A DNA stretch of 64,000 nt from Strigamia acuminata (taxonomy: Eukaryota > Arthropoda > Chilopoda > Geophilomorpha > Linotaeniidae), in the NCBI GenBank assembly GCA_949358305.1, contig OX442322.1, positions 7,130,001 through 7,194,000 on the forward strand, in the 5' to 3' direction. The notes beneath the pieces are model-generated. The model made no database searches and was not told where the DNA came from. It saw nothing but the letters and a program-made list of their open reading frames with translations. Every line of letters begins with the position of its first letter. Position 1 is the stretch's first letter. Below are positions 41,660-50,900 of this stretch, piece after piece. Both the position numbers and the translations under genes were made by a program.

Positions 41660-41977
41660 TGTTGAATTGTGATATTTGCCAATTATACTATATTTATGTC
41701 GTATCATCAAGCTATAATGCTACACATTGTTCTGTATATATTTACCGATTGTTGCATTTAACGTTACGAGTGTTTGCTATATTTTCACATATATATGTTA
41801 TATATTATGCCTATAGGTGGCTCTGTATACCTTGGGAGTCACATGACTTGACAATAAACTCACACTCTATGTTTTGGTTCACACCTGAGAACACCTGACT
41901 CTTTATTGCTCAACTGGATCTTTTCCACACCATTGCGGATTTATGCATTCAACACAAGTTAATAAACACTTTCAACA
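41660..41977 (+). repeat. 3' LTR of element F
   Basis: 318 bp, preceded by the GAGGGGGCCGAT polypurine tract (41648-41659). It contains the empty target site of the solo LTR at 34460. Confidence 0.93.
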
Positions 41978-42069
41978 GCAAGAAACTGGATCCGCGGGCC
42001 TGGGAGGGGTATTTAGTCGGCTACGCCACAGGGACCCGTAGATACAGGATTTGGAACCCAGTTGATAAC
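41978..42069 (+). pseudogene. pol: Element H integrase C-terminal fragment
   Basis: Reads KKLDPRAWEGYLVGYATGT and RYRIWNPVDN, matching AWEGYLVRYATGT in D. About four bases of H are missing at the F junction. Cut by the solo LTR at 42070 with ATAAC duplicated. Confidence 0.8.
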
Positions 42070-42617
42070 TGTAGCAGAGGAGAGCGGCGCAAATTCGGCG
42101 TAGCCGAGTGTGGAAGCGAATTTGAAAGGCGCCGTGTCGCCGACACGGACGTAATGGCGACGTTTTAATTGCCGAGACAATGCGCGCGGCCTAATGCCGC
42201 TTATGTGCGCCTAAATAGCACAGAAGGTGCTCTTAATGAATACTAAACACTTTAAAATAATAAACATTTAATATAAATGATGAAAAGCTTACAAATTGAG
42301 TCCTTTCTTAAGGTGAAGTGTGGGAAAAAGCACACAGACGTGTGTGCGGCCATCTTGGATGGTGGAAAGTGCAAGTGTGACACCTAGTGTCATAATCAAG
42401 CATTACATAAAGTGAAAATATGTGAAAATACAAAGTATAGTTAGGGAATGCATGGTACTGCATAGTTAAACACATAGAATAAATATAAATATCCGAGAAT
42501 GTTAAATAACATAAGATATAAACTGAAAATGATAATTACATCGAGATAATAAACAAATTAAAGATCCAATGTGATTCTGTATCACATCGACAACTACGGA
42601 GGTTCTTTGGACCAACA
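42070..42617 (-). repeat. Solo LTR related to D and K
   Basis: 548 bp flanked by ATAAC (42065-42069, 42618-42622). Plus ends TGTAGCAG and ACCAACA; similar to the D LTR in the GGCGCCGT...ACACGGACG and GGCCTAATGCC stretches. In minus orientation it ends CTGCTACA, like the LTR of K. Confidence 0.88.
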
Positions 42618-42622
42618 ATAAC

Positions 42623-43241
42623 AAGGTCTATGAATCTATCCATGTCAAGGTCGATGAACGACAGTCGTATCGTAAATCCATCAAAGTTTCAACCCAACGA
42701 CCTCAAGAATCATTTACGAGTCCTAATCAACAATCGGTTTTCTTTTAGCGACGAGCTCCAATACTACGATTGGCTGAAAAGATCCGACTCCAAAGGATCG
42801 GAATACTCTGCTAATGACTCTGACAATGATAACAATGGCAACCAGACATCAACGTCTGCGTCGATGCACACATCGCTTATTTTCCCACACATTTTCATGC
42901 CACCTCCAACGACACCGGAACGGGAATTATTGGAATTATGTGCGTCTCAGCTACCCAGTTCGGCGAGTTTACGACATTCGCAATCGTATCCCGCTCTATT
43001 GCAAGAAGAAGGAGCCAACACAAGTGATGATGTTGAGCCAATTGAGAGTGCATCTGCACATCCCAGCACATCCGAATTCCCTGACACATCCCCAGAACAA
43101 TCACCACAACAGTCACCTCCTGGAACGCCTCTTCCTTCGGCTCCACCATCGCCTCAACGTTTGCCACCACATTCCCTTCCACGTGCGACACCGGTACCGA
43201 CGCCGAGATTCATAACAACGCGTCGTAAGCAACGTGCTGAT
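42623..43241 (+). pseudogene. pol: Element H linker between integrase and reverse transcriptase
   Basis: Resumes VYESIHVKVDERQSYRKS, then a stop and frame changes. A frame from 42630 to 43247 covers a Ser/Pro/Thr-rich acidic linker ending PTPRFITTRRKQ, equivalent to the D linker (SPRRFVTTRRR). Interrupted by the LTR of I at 43242; the reverse transcriptase of H is outside the window. Confidence 0.75.
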
Positions 43242-43570
43242 TGTTGATTTCTAGTGGAAATCATTTCAGATCCTTAGTTATTCAGTGGTGTGGAAAACTC
43301 CATTTGTGTATAAAGAAAGACCAGGTGTTGTTAGGTGAAAAACTAAACATGCAGTGAGTTTATTCTAGAGTCATGTGACCTCCCCTCAGGTATACAGTGC
43401 CACCTTGTGGTAAAGAATACAAACACATTGTAAACACAGCAGCTGCGAATTGCGCAGCTGACAACAAACAAATATACAAGTTGTCAATAAATACAGGAAG
43501 CAATGTCGCTTGAGAATATGACATAAATATATGTGTACATCGAATTGTTATAACACATAATATTTTAACA
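43242..43570 (-). repeat. 3' LTR of element I
   Basis: 329 bp; minus strand TGTTAAAATATT...AATCAACA. Preceded by the GAGGGGGCCGAT polypurine tract (43571-43582). Confidence 0.85.
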
Positions 43571-43588
43571 ATCGGCCCCCTCGTATTA

Positions 43589-43813
43589 TCAAGCGCTTAG
43601 AATACTTAAATCGACTAGGAAACGATTACAAAATTGCACAAGATCATTTTTGTCGACGGATTTCGTAAAGATATCCGCGAAATTGCATTTTGTTCCCACA
43701 TGTTTAATCTGAAGACTGTCCCTCCTCACAAGTTCTCGAATGAAGTGATATCTAATGTCAATGTGCTTTGTCTTACGGTTTTCGACATTAGATTTCATGA
43801 AATCGACAGTAGA
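43589..43813 (-). CDS. pol: Element I pol C-terminal end
   Basis: Encodes the RNase H end: STVDFMKSNVENRKTKHIDI, HVGTKCNFADIFTKSVDK, and a stop at 43589. It is in frame with 57338 once J and one GATG copy are removed. Equivalent to 21764-21986 in B. Confidence 0.85.
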   Translation of the reverse strand, partial: STVDFMKSNVENRKTKHIDIRYHFIRELVRRDSLQIKHVGTKCNFADIFTKSVDKNDLVQFCNRFLVDLSILSA

Positions 43814-43817
43814 GATG

Positions 43818-44813
43818 TGTGGTGACCCGACTGGGGTGGGGCACGAAGAGTTTCTCTCGTGGCCTACATACGGGTAAAGAAGGGGAGTCGCACGCGCGCC
43901 TCCCTTCCCTCAGAGCATTGACATCCAGTCAATGGACGGGCGTCTGCCCTGGGGGAGTGGGGGAGATTCGTCTTCTCCACTATTGGGTGGCTTTAGTCAC
44001 CTGTCACCCCCCGCTTTGTGCAAAGGAATTCGCCTTGCACTGAGCGGGCAGAACCAACACAAAAATCAACCAAGATACACGTAAAAGCCAAACGTCCTAA
44101 AACGATCAAGCCTAAGTACAAAGACTTCAGGAGTGACCTAGGACAAGGGACTTTCAACGTGAGTACGATTGATTTGTGTTAACCTCCGCAGAGTAACCTG
44201 CGAAACAAGATTACCACACTATTTTAGCAAGCCAGCTAGAAATAGTAAACCTACTCCAATTTAGCGAGTTGTGCAGACAAACGGTCGCACAAGCCTAAAT
44301 TGCAGTAACCACGACGAGCGTTCCCGCCGCTGTGTGTATCGCCGGGAACCACCAAGCGTCCGCCGCTGTGTGATCGCCGGACACCTACAAAAAACCCTAA
44401 ACCTAGACAACAGACCAGAAGTAAGACCTTTCAGGCATTCACTCGCGCCCGACCAGCGTGAGCCCGAAGGACCGAACGAGAAACGTGAGACGAGGACGCC
44501 ATTCATTGCCACGCCGGCCCAAGACGACACCACGTTGCCACGCGGACGCCATCTTGGATCCACAGCGACAAAGGACGACCTCGACCAGTTTCCCGCCAAC
44601 TTCACACCCCTTTCCTTTTACCTTTTTATTCCCTTACATATTTTATTCCCTTTTAACTGTATATTCCCGTATAATAAATACATTTATTATATTTACCTTT
44701 TACATTGTCTTGCCGTGTTACATTATTTGGGTAACCGCTTGAGTAAAGCGGTATTGCGAGATCAGAGAGTGACTCATACCACGTATCAGCGACAGACCGA
44801 GTTGAGCGCGACA
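43818..44813 (+). repeat. 5' LTR of element J
   Basis: 996 bp, TGTGGTGACC...GCGCGACA. An AATAAA polyadenylation signal lies at about 44673-44678. Open frames of 90-200 codons in it occur in both LTR copies and carry no motif. Confidence 0.95.
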
Positions 44814-44815
44814 CG

Positions 44816-44833
44816 TGGGGGCCTGTCCGGGAT
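44816..44833 (+). other. Primer binding site, element J (tRNA-Pro type)
   Basis: TGGGGGCCTGTCCGGGAT, two bases after the LTR. It matches the complement of the animal tRNA-Pro 3' end (TGGGGGCTCGTCCGGGAT) at 16 of 18 positions. Confidence 0.78.
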
Positions 44834-44881
44834 CGATTTAAACGACTCGAATAGAACTTGAGATCATTTTCATACCCAAAA

Positions 44882-47800
44882 ATGGCAGACAATATCCGAG
44901 TAACGGATTCCGACTCTGACGCGAACAAGAGAGCCGGCAGTCGTAAAGGCGCCGACTATCACTTGCGATCTGGAGGTCCCTTACCCAAAGCCTCAGCGCA
45001 CGAAGCGAGGCAAAAACGGCGCAAGCCTAAACCCGATCGCAGAAGCGCATCAGAGGCATCGCACCCGTCTCGTTCCGAGACGAGGCAGCGATTGGACGAG
45101 ACAGAGCGGGGTGAAGAGCAATCTCACTCCAAACTGCCGCGTTCTAACCGTGACGGCGAGACGAGCGGAAACGAGGTTTTATCCCGTAACCCATCGCCTC
45201 GTCTAACGCACGACACCGAGGTGGGCAGTCCGAAAGCGGCGTCTCCGATACAAAAGACGGCCTCAAACACGACAGCTAATTCGGCACTAAACACGCCAAT
45301 TACGCAAAGCCGCCCAGCTTCGGTCAGGTCCGAAGGACACAAGTCCAATGCGTCAAAAACTGAGCGTGTTCCGAGCCAGCCTTACAGCGTCTCGGCCACA
45401 TTGGTTGACACGATGCAGTTGGCACAGGCAGAAGGTGTACGATACACTCTGCCAACGGGAAAAATAACTGTGTACGAAACATTACAAATCGTACGTGCAG
45501 CTTTAAGAGCGCACAGGTTATCCCCAGAAATCACCGTTGTTGAAGACGCATACGCTCAACAAATGGTAGACTCCGCTCAATTCGAAGCGGATGCCGAGAA
45601 TGAGGCCCGACAAGCCATCCGCGAGAGAAAGCGGAAGCTGGCGGAAAGAGAAGCGCGAGCTCTCGAGTACGGCAAATCCCAGCGCGTTCCGACTACTCCA
45701 GAAGAAGTCGAAATAGTTGATCGAGCCTTACATGCACATCGTTATGCATTCCGTTCTCAACAAGAAGCTGAACAAGCTTTCATGACTAGGCTGCAACGAG
45801 ACAAACCAAAATCCGTTCGCAAGCCAGAAGTTAGCTCGTCCGAATTGTCCGACGAGAGCGTAGAAGGCGACCCGAAGCGCACGCCGAAGGTCAGCCCCAA
45901 ACCCGAGCGAAAAAAGGAAGTGCCAGTCACTCCACGCAAACGGGAAGTCTCGACCGAACAACGCGTTCGACCTCGCATGATGGCGTTAGACGATAACACT
46001 AACAACGCTATCAACCGATTAATAAATGCGAACAACGCGCGTCGTAACGAAGAACAGACTCACACGAGCCGACAACGCGACGACCCGCGGGGTAACGACT
46101 GGCAACAGCCGGTACCCATCCTCAAAGACGACGGACCTTCGAGAAAACCTTCCGAAGACCGCACATCGTCACGAGAGGAACGTCAACGCGAAAGAGGACA
46201 GCAACAGTATCACTACGGAAACAGTGATTCGTCGTCGGATGAACTGGAGTCGAATGCACCCAGTCATCACGATTCGGAGAGAGGTTCCGGAGAAAGACGA
46301 AGGGAAAGAGAACGCGATGAACGCAGGGAAAGGGAACGTGACGACCGTCGTAGGGGCCGGAAAGAGTCAAACTCTTCACGGCGCAACCCGCCACGCCGCT
46401 CACCGTCTCCCGACCCCAGCTCCGACCCCTCGTCCAACGACGACAGACGAAATGATAAGTCAAGTAATCGCCGGAAGAGATCCAACTCTCCGCGCGATAG
46501 AGAGAAACGACGTCGATCGGAAAATAGCGACCACCGACGGGAGGAGTTTCAGGACCTTCCCCGACAAAGCGCGTTTACCGATTCGACGGGTCGGCAGTAT
46601 ACGATGGGAGAGCTTGGAAGAGCCCTGCTTGGCTCGTTAAAAGCCGAAGGAATCGATCTGAGCAAACGAAATGATCGTAATCGTAACACTGGTGACCGCG
46701 TAAAGAAAAAATACGCTGTCTCCCGACGTGACACCATGAGTGTTACCGGGAATATTAGGTGGCAATTTTATATTCAGAACCGTTTCGACGGGTCATGGAA
46801 AGCGGGAGATCGCTTCCTTGACGAAGTAATTCGGATTAAGACTGCCACTAAAGCCACCGTAGGAGACATGCTCACCCACGGTATTGTCGAGCTAATGACA
46901 GGCTCGGCACGTGAGTGGTACCAAGGATTGAAAGGCGTCAATTGGGACGACTTTTTAATGAGATTCGACCTGCGCTACGGCGAGACACCCGAAGAGGTGA
47001 GCCGAAAGATGCGAGGTCTTCGCCAGATGCCTGGTGAAACCATAATGGATTACGACATTCGCGCCAGATTGTTGTTCGAAAAGGCCCCGATGGAATTTCA
47101 TGCCACGGGATTCAACCTTTTCTTTCTCGGCGGTTTGTCGGAATACTCGCAACGGGTGCTACTTGAAGAAAGGGCACCGACAGGAGGCAGCTACGAAGAA
47201 ATGAGCGCCTTCCTGTTCGAGAACACGATAGATATCGAGAAGAGATATTATTCCGCTTTACCAGAAGCGGAGAAAGCAGCAACCGCTAAACGTCTCAAGT
47301 TGAGTGCGGAAAGATATGGGGCGACAGACAAAATCATGCGCCCTACTGAATATCTTAGCGGTATAATGGAGCTGGCAGAAGCTAGCGTTGGTTTACAAAT
47401 AAAAAATAAACTGACATCCACGCTGCCTTCCAACCCATTGGCCGCCCCTAAAAAGGCACCGACAGCGTCAGCCATGCAAGCGACACTGGAGGAGGTCAAG
47501 GAGGGGGAGGAAGCCGAACAAAATGTCGGAAAATCAGACGAAAAAGAAGAAAAAGACGATTATTCGACGGACGAAGAAATACGAAGCTATCGCGATACCT
47601 TATCAACGGGTTGCGATGAGGAAGGACCGCTAGTACATCTCATCCATCGAGATAGAGCGGTAGAAGAATTTCGCGCCAGGTTAAAACCAAATGCCGGCCG
47701 AATTCCGAAGTATTTTCGAAAAAATTACACGCCACCGTCGAAAGTAGACCCTGAAAAAAAGAAATCGATTGAAGCCCCAAGAGACAAATCAAATATTCGT

Positions 47801-47962
47801 TGTTTTAAGTGTAACCAACCGGGTCACTATTCCAATGAGTGCCCAAGAACAGCGAAAGAAGACGCTAAGTTTGACGCGATAATGAAGCAGATGGCAGAGA
47901 TTAAACTCGCCATGGCAAAAAACGAGTCAAAAAACGAGTCAGCGCAGGCGGCGAAGAAATAA
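44882..47962 (+). CDS. gag: Element J gag, 1026 residues
   Basis: ATG 44882 (MADNIRVTDSD); the open frame extends eight codons upstream without ATG. It is unusually long for Gypsy gag. Residues 1-460 are charged and low-complexity. Residues about 462-553 are an Arg/Ser/Glu/Asp-rich tract (ERRRERERDE, PRRSPSPDPS, RKRSNSPRDREKR) like RS domains of splicing factors. A capsid-like region follows at about 618-770 (WQFYIQNRFDGSWKAGD, REWYQGLKGVNWDDFLMRF). The zinc knuckle CFKCNQPGHYSNEC starts near 974. The C-terminus holds the slippery sequence and ends TAA 47960-47962. No damage is visible. Confidence 0.9.
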   Translation: MADNIRVTDSDSDANKRAGSRKGADYHLRSGGPLPKASAHEARQKRRKPKPDRRSASEASHPSRSETRQRLDETERGEEQSHSKLPRSNRDGETSGNEVLSRNPSPRLTHDTEVGSPKAASPIQKTASNTTANSALNTPITQSRPASVRSEGHKSNASKTERVPSQPYSVSATLVDTMQLAQAEGVRYTLPTGKITVYETLQIVRAALRAHRLSPEITVVEDAYAQQMVDSAQFEADAENEARQAIRERKRKLAEREARALEYGKSQRVPTTPEEVEIVDRALHAHRYAFRSQQEAEQAFMTRLQRDKPKSVRKPEVSSSELSDESVEGDPKRTPKVSPKPERKKEVPVTPRKREVSTEQRVRPRMMALDDNTNNAINRLINANNARRNEEQTHTSRQRDDPRGNDWQQPVPILKDDGPSRKPSEDRTSSREERQRERGQQQYHYGNSDSSSDELESNAPSHHDSERGSGERRRERERDERRERERDDRRRGRKESNSSRRNPPRRSPSPDPSSDPSSNDDRRNDKSSNRRKRSNSPRDREKRRRSENSDHRREEFQDLPRQSAFTDSTGRQYTMGELGRALLGSLKAEGIDLSKRNDRNRNTGDRVKKKYAVSRRDTMSVTGNIRWQFYIQNRFDGSWKAGDRFLDEVIRIKTATKATVGDMLTHGIVELMTGSAREWYQGLKGVNWDDFLMRFDLRYGETPEEVSRKMRGLRQMPGETIMDYDIRARLLFEKAPMEFHATGFNLFFLGGLSEYSQRVLLEERAPTGGSYEEMSAFLFENTIDIEKRYYSALPEAEKAATAKRLKLSAERYGATDKIMRPTEYLSGIMELAEASVGLQIKNKLTSTLPSNPLAAPKKAPTASAMQATLEEVKEGEEAEQNVGKSDEKEEKDDYSTDEEIRSYRDTLSTGCDEEGPLVHLIHRDRAVEEFRARLKPNAGRIPKYFRKNYTPPSKVDPEKKKSIEAPRDKSNIRCFKCNQPGHYSNECPRTAKEDAKFDAIMKQMAEIKLAMAKNESKNESAQAAKK
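47917..47935 (+). promoter_or_regulatory. Tandem -1 frameshift heptamers, element J gag/pol
   Basis: The gag frame reads GCA AAA AAC GAG TCA AAA AAC GAG. Two A-AAA-AAC heptamers (47917-47923 and 47929-47935) are in the same correct phase, 12 bases apart. The -1 frame is open from just after a TAA at 47902-47904 and runs on into pol. Confidence 0.82.
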
Positions 47963-50900
47963 CTTCTCGACCGTCTGCGCCATTCATGAAGAAGAAGGGG
48001 TTTAACAAAGGGTTCGATAAACCGCCACCAGTCAAAGAAATGGGTAGTGACATAGCTAACGCCCAGATCCAAGACAGGGCCAACAACGCTTTGCAGGTAA
48101 TTACCGCAAACGCTGAGGCTGAGGCGGAAGAACCAAACCTACTGCTTGAAGAATTACCTCAAGTAGTCGAAGACACAGAAGAATTTCGTGTTTTCATGTG
48201 CAACGTGGCGGTCGAATATACCAGCCGCCTATGTATGCTGCCCATGACAATAGAACGCGAAAAAATTATGGGACTGCTAGACTCGGGAGCAGATCGCTCG
48301 TTCGTTTCCGAAGACATAGTAGCATCATTGGGTCTCACCGATAAGATAAAAGGCGTTAATAAAAATGTACGTCTAAAAACCGCCAACGGAATGGCGCGTC
48401 CAAAAGGAGTTATATTATTGACCATGGAGTGGCTCGGAGGGGTAGAACAGCACCCTTTCCTGGTCCTGCCCACGTGCGACAGAATTTTTCTGTTGGGCTT
48501 AGACCTCATGGCGTCAATGGAAATACAACCAAATCCAATAACGAAATCTTGGAATTATATCAGAAATGATAGAGAAAGACCCGCAATTGTCGTGCCACCA
48601 GCTCTTATCAAAGAAGCGGCCGACAAGACACAGTGGGAGAAAGGCCTAAAGAAATTCGTTCAAGACTACAATTTTAAAGCATTCGTAGCAGAATTGCAAC
48701 GGGACAATGTAGTGGAAACGCTTGTCGCCGACGCCGCTTTAGAATTAAACGAAGCGGCAGCCCTACGAAGGGTCCTACTTAAATATGAGGGGATCCTGTC
48801 GAAAAAACCGGGCCGAACGAATAGGGCTATTCACGAGATTAAATTGACGGATAATAAACCTATACGAGTTGCGTATAAGGGAATGAATCCGCAAAAACGT
48901 GAAATAGTGCAAAAAATGTGCCAAGAAATGCTAGACAGTGGCATTGTCTCCGAGGCCCAGGGAGAATACGCGACGCGAGTTGTGCTCGTGATGCGCCCGG
49001 GCTCGGACCCACGCCTATGCATTGATTACCGCCCATTAAACGCGGTGACAGAGATAGATCCCATACAGATGCCGTCTATCGAATCCATTTTGAGAGAGCT
49101 TAGCCCCTTTTCTTGGGTTACGACGATGGATCTGTCGAAGGGATACTGGCAAGTTGAGATGAGGCCAGAGGATAAGCTAAAAACAGCATTTTACTCGCCA
49201 ATTGGACGGTTGATGTTCAACGTCATGCCGTTTGGTTTAGTGAATGCTCCCAGTACCTTTCAGAGACTAATCGAAAGCGTATTGGGTGATATCCTGCATC
49301 AGTTCGTGTGGGCATACCTAGATGACATAGTTATTGCCTCTAAAACATTCGAAGAGCACATTGAGCACATCGACCAAGTGCTCACCCGGCTGGCGAAAGC
49401 TGGGTTACACGTTCATCCGGGCAAGAGCAAGTTCTGCCGAAAGGAGCTTGCCTTCCTGGGTTATCGCATTGGAGTCAACGGTTTAGCTATTGGCCCCGAA
49501 AAAATCGATGCGATTAATCGTTTCCCACCACCCGAGGACGTTAAAGGTGTCCAACGGTTTATGGGAATGATAAACTTCTTCGGCAGGTTGCTACCGGGTC
49601 TAGCTGAAGTGGCAGCCCCAGTTACCGACCTCCTGAAGAATGAAAACGAATTTGTATGGTCAAATGAGTGCAACATCGCATTTAATGCGATAAAGAGGAT
49701 GCTGACGGAAGTCGGCGTAATGCCTCTACCCGACTTAAACCGGCCGTTCATATTACATACGGACGCCAGCAGAGTTGGGTTAGGAGCCGCGTTGCTCCAA
49801 ACTCACGTGCGCGACGGAGTCGAACAAGACCTGCCGTGCATGTTTATAAGTCGCAAACTCCAAGGCGCTGAAAAAAATTACAACGCCACAGAGTTGGAGT
49901 GTTTGGCAGTTGTGTGGGCTATAAGGAAATTCAGAGATTATCTCGAATATACCAAATTTGTAGTCCACACAGATCATCAAGCGTTACAATGGCTGATGAA
50001 ATTAAAGGAGCCAGCCGGTCGACTAGCCAGATGGCAGTTAGAACTGATGGCATGTGACTTGACCATTCAATACAAGCCCGGCAAATATAACGTCGTGGCT
50101 GACGCTCTATCAAGGGCACCAGTGTCAGATCCTATCGACGCTGACGATGATGGCGAGGATGATTCCCGCATCATTTACTGCCCGACGAGTTGTCACCGTT
50201 GGGATTTAAGGAAGATAAATGAAATTCCCACCGCGTCTCCAGCAGATGTAAAATTCTGTGGATTCTGGACGCGGTTATACCAACCAGCTGCTGACAATCA
50301 CCCAAATGCAAAGAAGGAATTTAAGCTAGAGCGGAGAATAAATGACCCGCTTCTAAGCGCCTTCCACGCTCATGTCGGCAGGCAAATGCGAAGCAATCCC
50401 CCGACAAGGGAGGAAATAATTGTGCAACAAAAATTAGACAAAAAATGTCAGGACAGAGCTAGATTCGTACTGACAGGAAAATATCCGCCCAACTTAACCA
50501 GAAGGCAGAAGCGTCGTTATGCACACGAATCCATAGATTACCTATTGGATGACGGCCTTTTGGTGAAACATCACCCAAATCACCAAGATGACTTGAGTGA
50601 ATCGGACACCGCAGTAAAGGTAGTAATACCTGCTTCCTTAATCGGTCGCGTGCTGTGGTTGTTACACGGGCACCCGCTTGCGAGCCATGCGGGAGTAAGC
50701 AGAACACTCTATCGTGCTACACAGCTTTTTCACTGGACAGGGATGAAAAAAGATATTGCTCTTTTTGTCCACCAATGTCAGCGATGTCAAGCGTGCAAGC
50801 CGAGGAGTAAATCACCATTCGAAACTATTTTCTTAGGGCCTTACGCGCCTTTTGATTGTTTAAGTGTCGATGTGATGGGCCCAAAACCCGTTACGGGAAA

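Larger units (their letters stand above)
34227..41977 (+). mobile_element. Element F: Ty1/Copia with copia-type half-tRNA primer site
   Basis: 318-bp LTRs (34227-34459 plus 36339-36423; and 41660-41977) that differ at about one position. The 5' LTR carries a solo A-family LTR. Gag-pol is one frame of about 4.5 kb with five in-frame stops and no frameshift. The primer site is the Drosophila copia type. It is inserted in the integrase region of H; no clean duplication because the left side is a truncated tandem copy. Confidence 0.9.
22333..43241 (+). mobile_element. Element H: outermost visible Ty1/Copia, heavily interrupted
   Basis: H is the host of most insertions. Its pieces are leader 22333-22784 and 31752-31998, gag 31999-32780, integrase 32850-33856, 34023-34033 and 41978-42069, and linker 42623-43241. 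TSDs show each interruption: GTAT (A-family solo LTR), ATTAC (166-bp LTR), ATAAC (D/K-group solo LTR). It is closest to D and K (MQKA start, similar leader). It is defective: in-frame stop, lost protease, frameshift. Its LTRs and RT half lie outside the window. Confidence 0.82.

Noticed and set aside
44271-44861. 196-codon frame in the J LTR
   Set aside because: It occurs in both LTRs only because they are identical, has no motif, and contains the AATAAA region.
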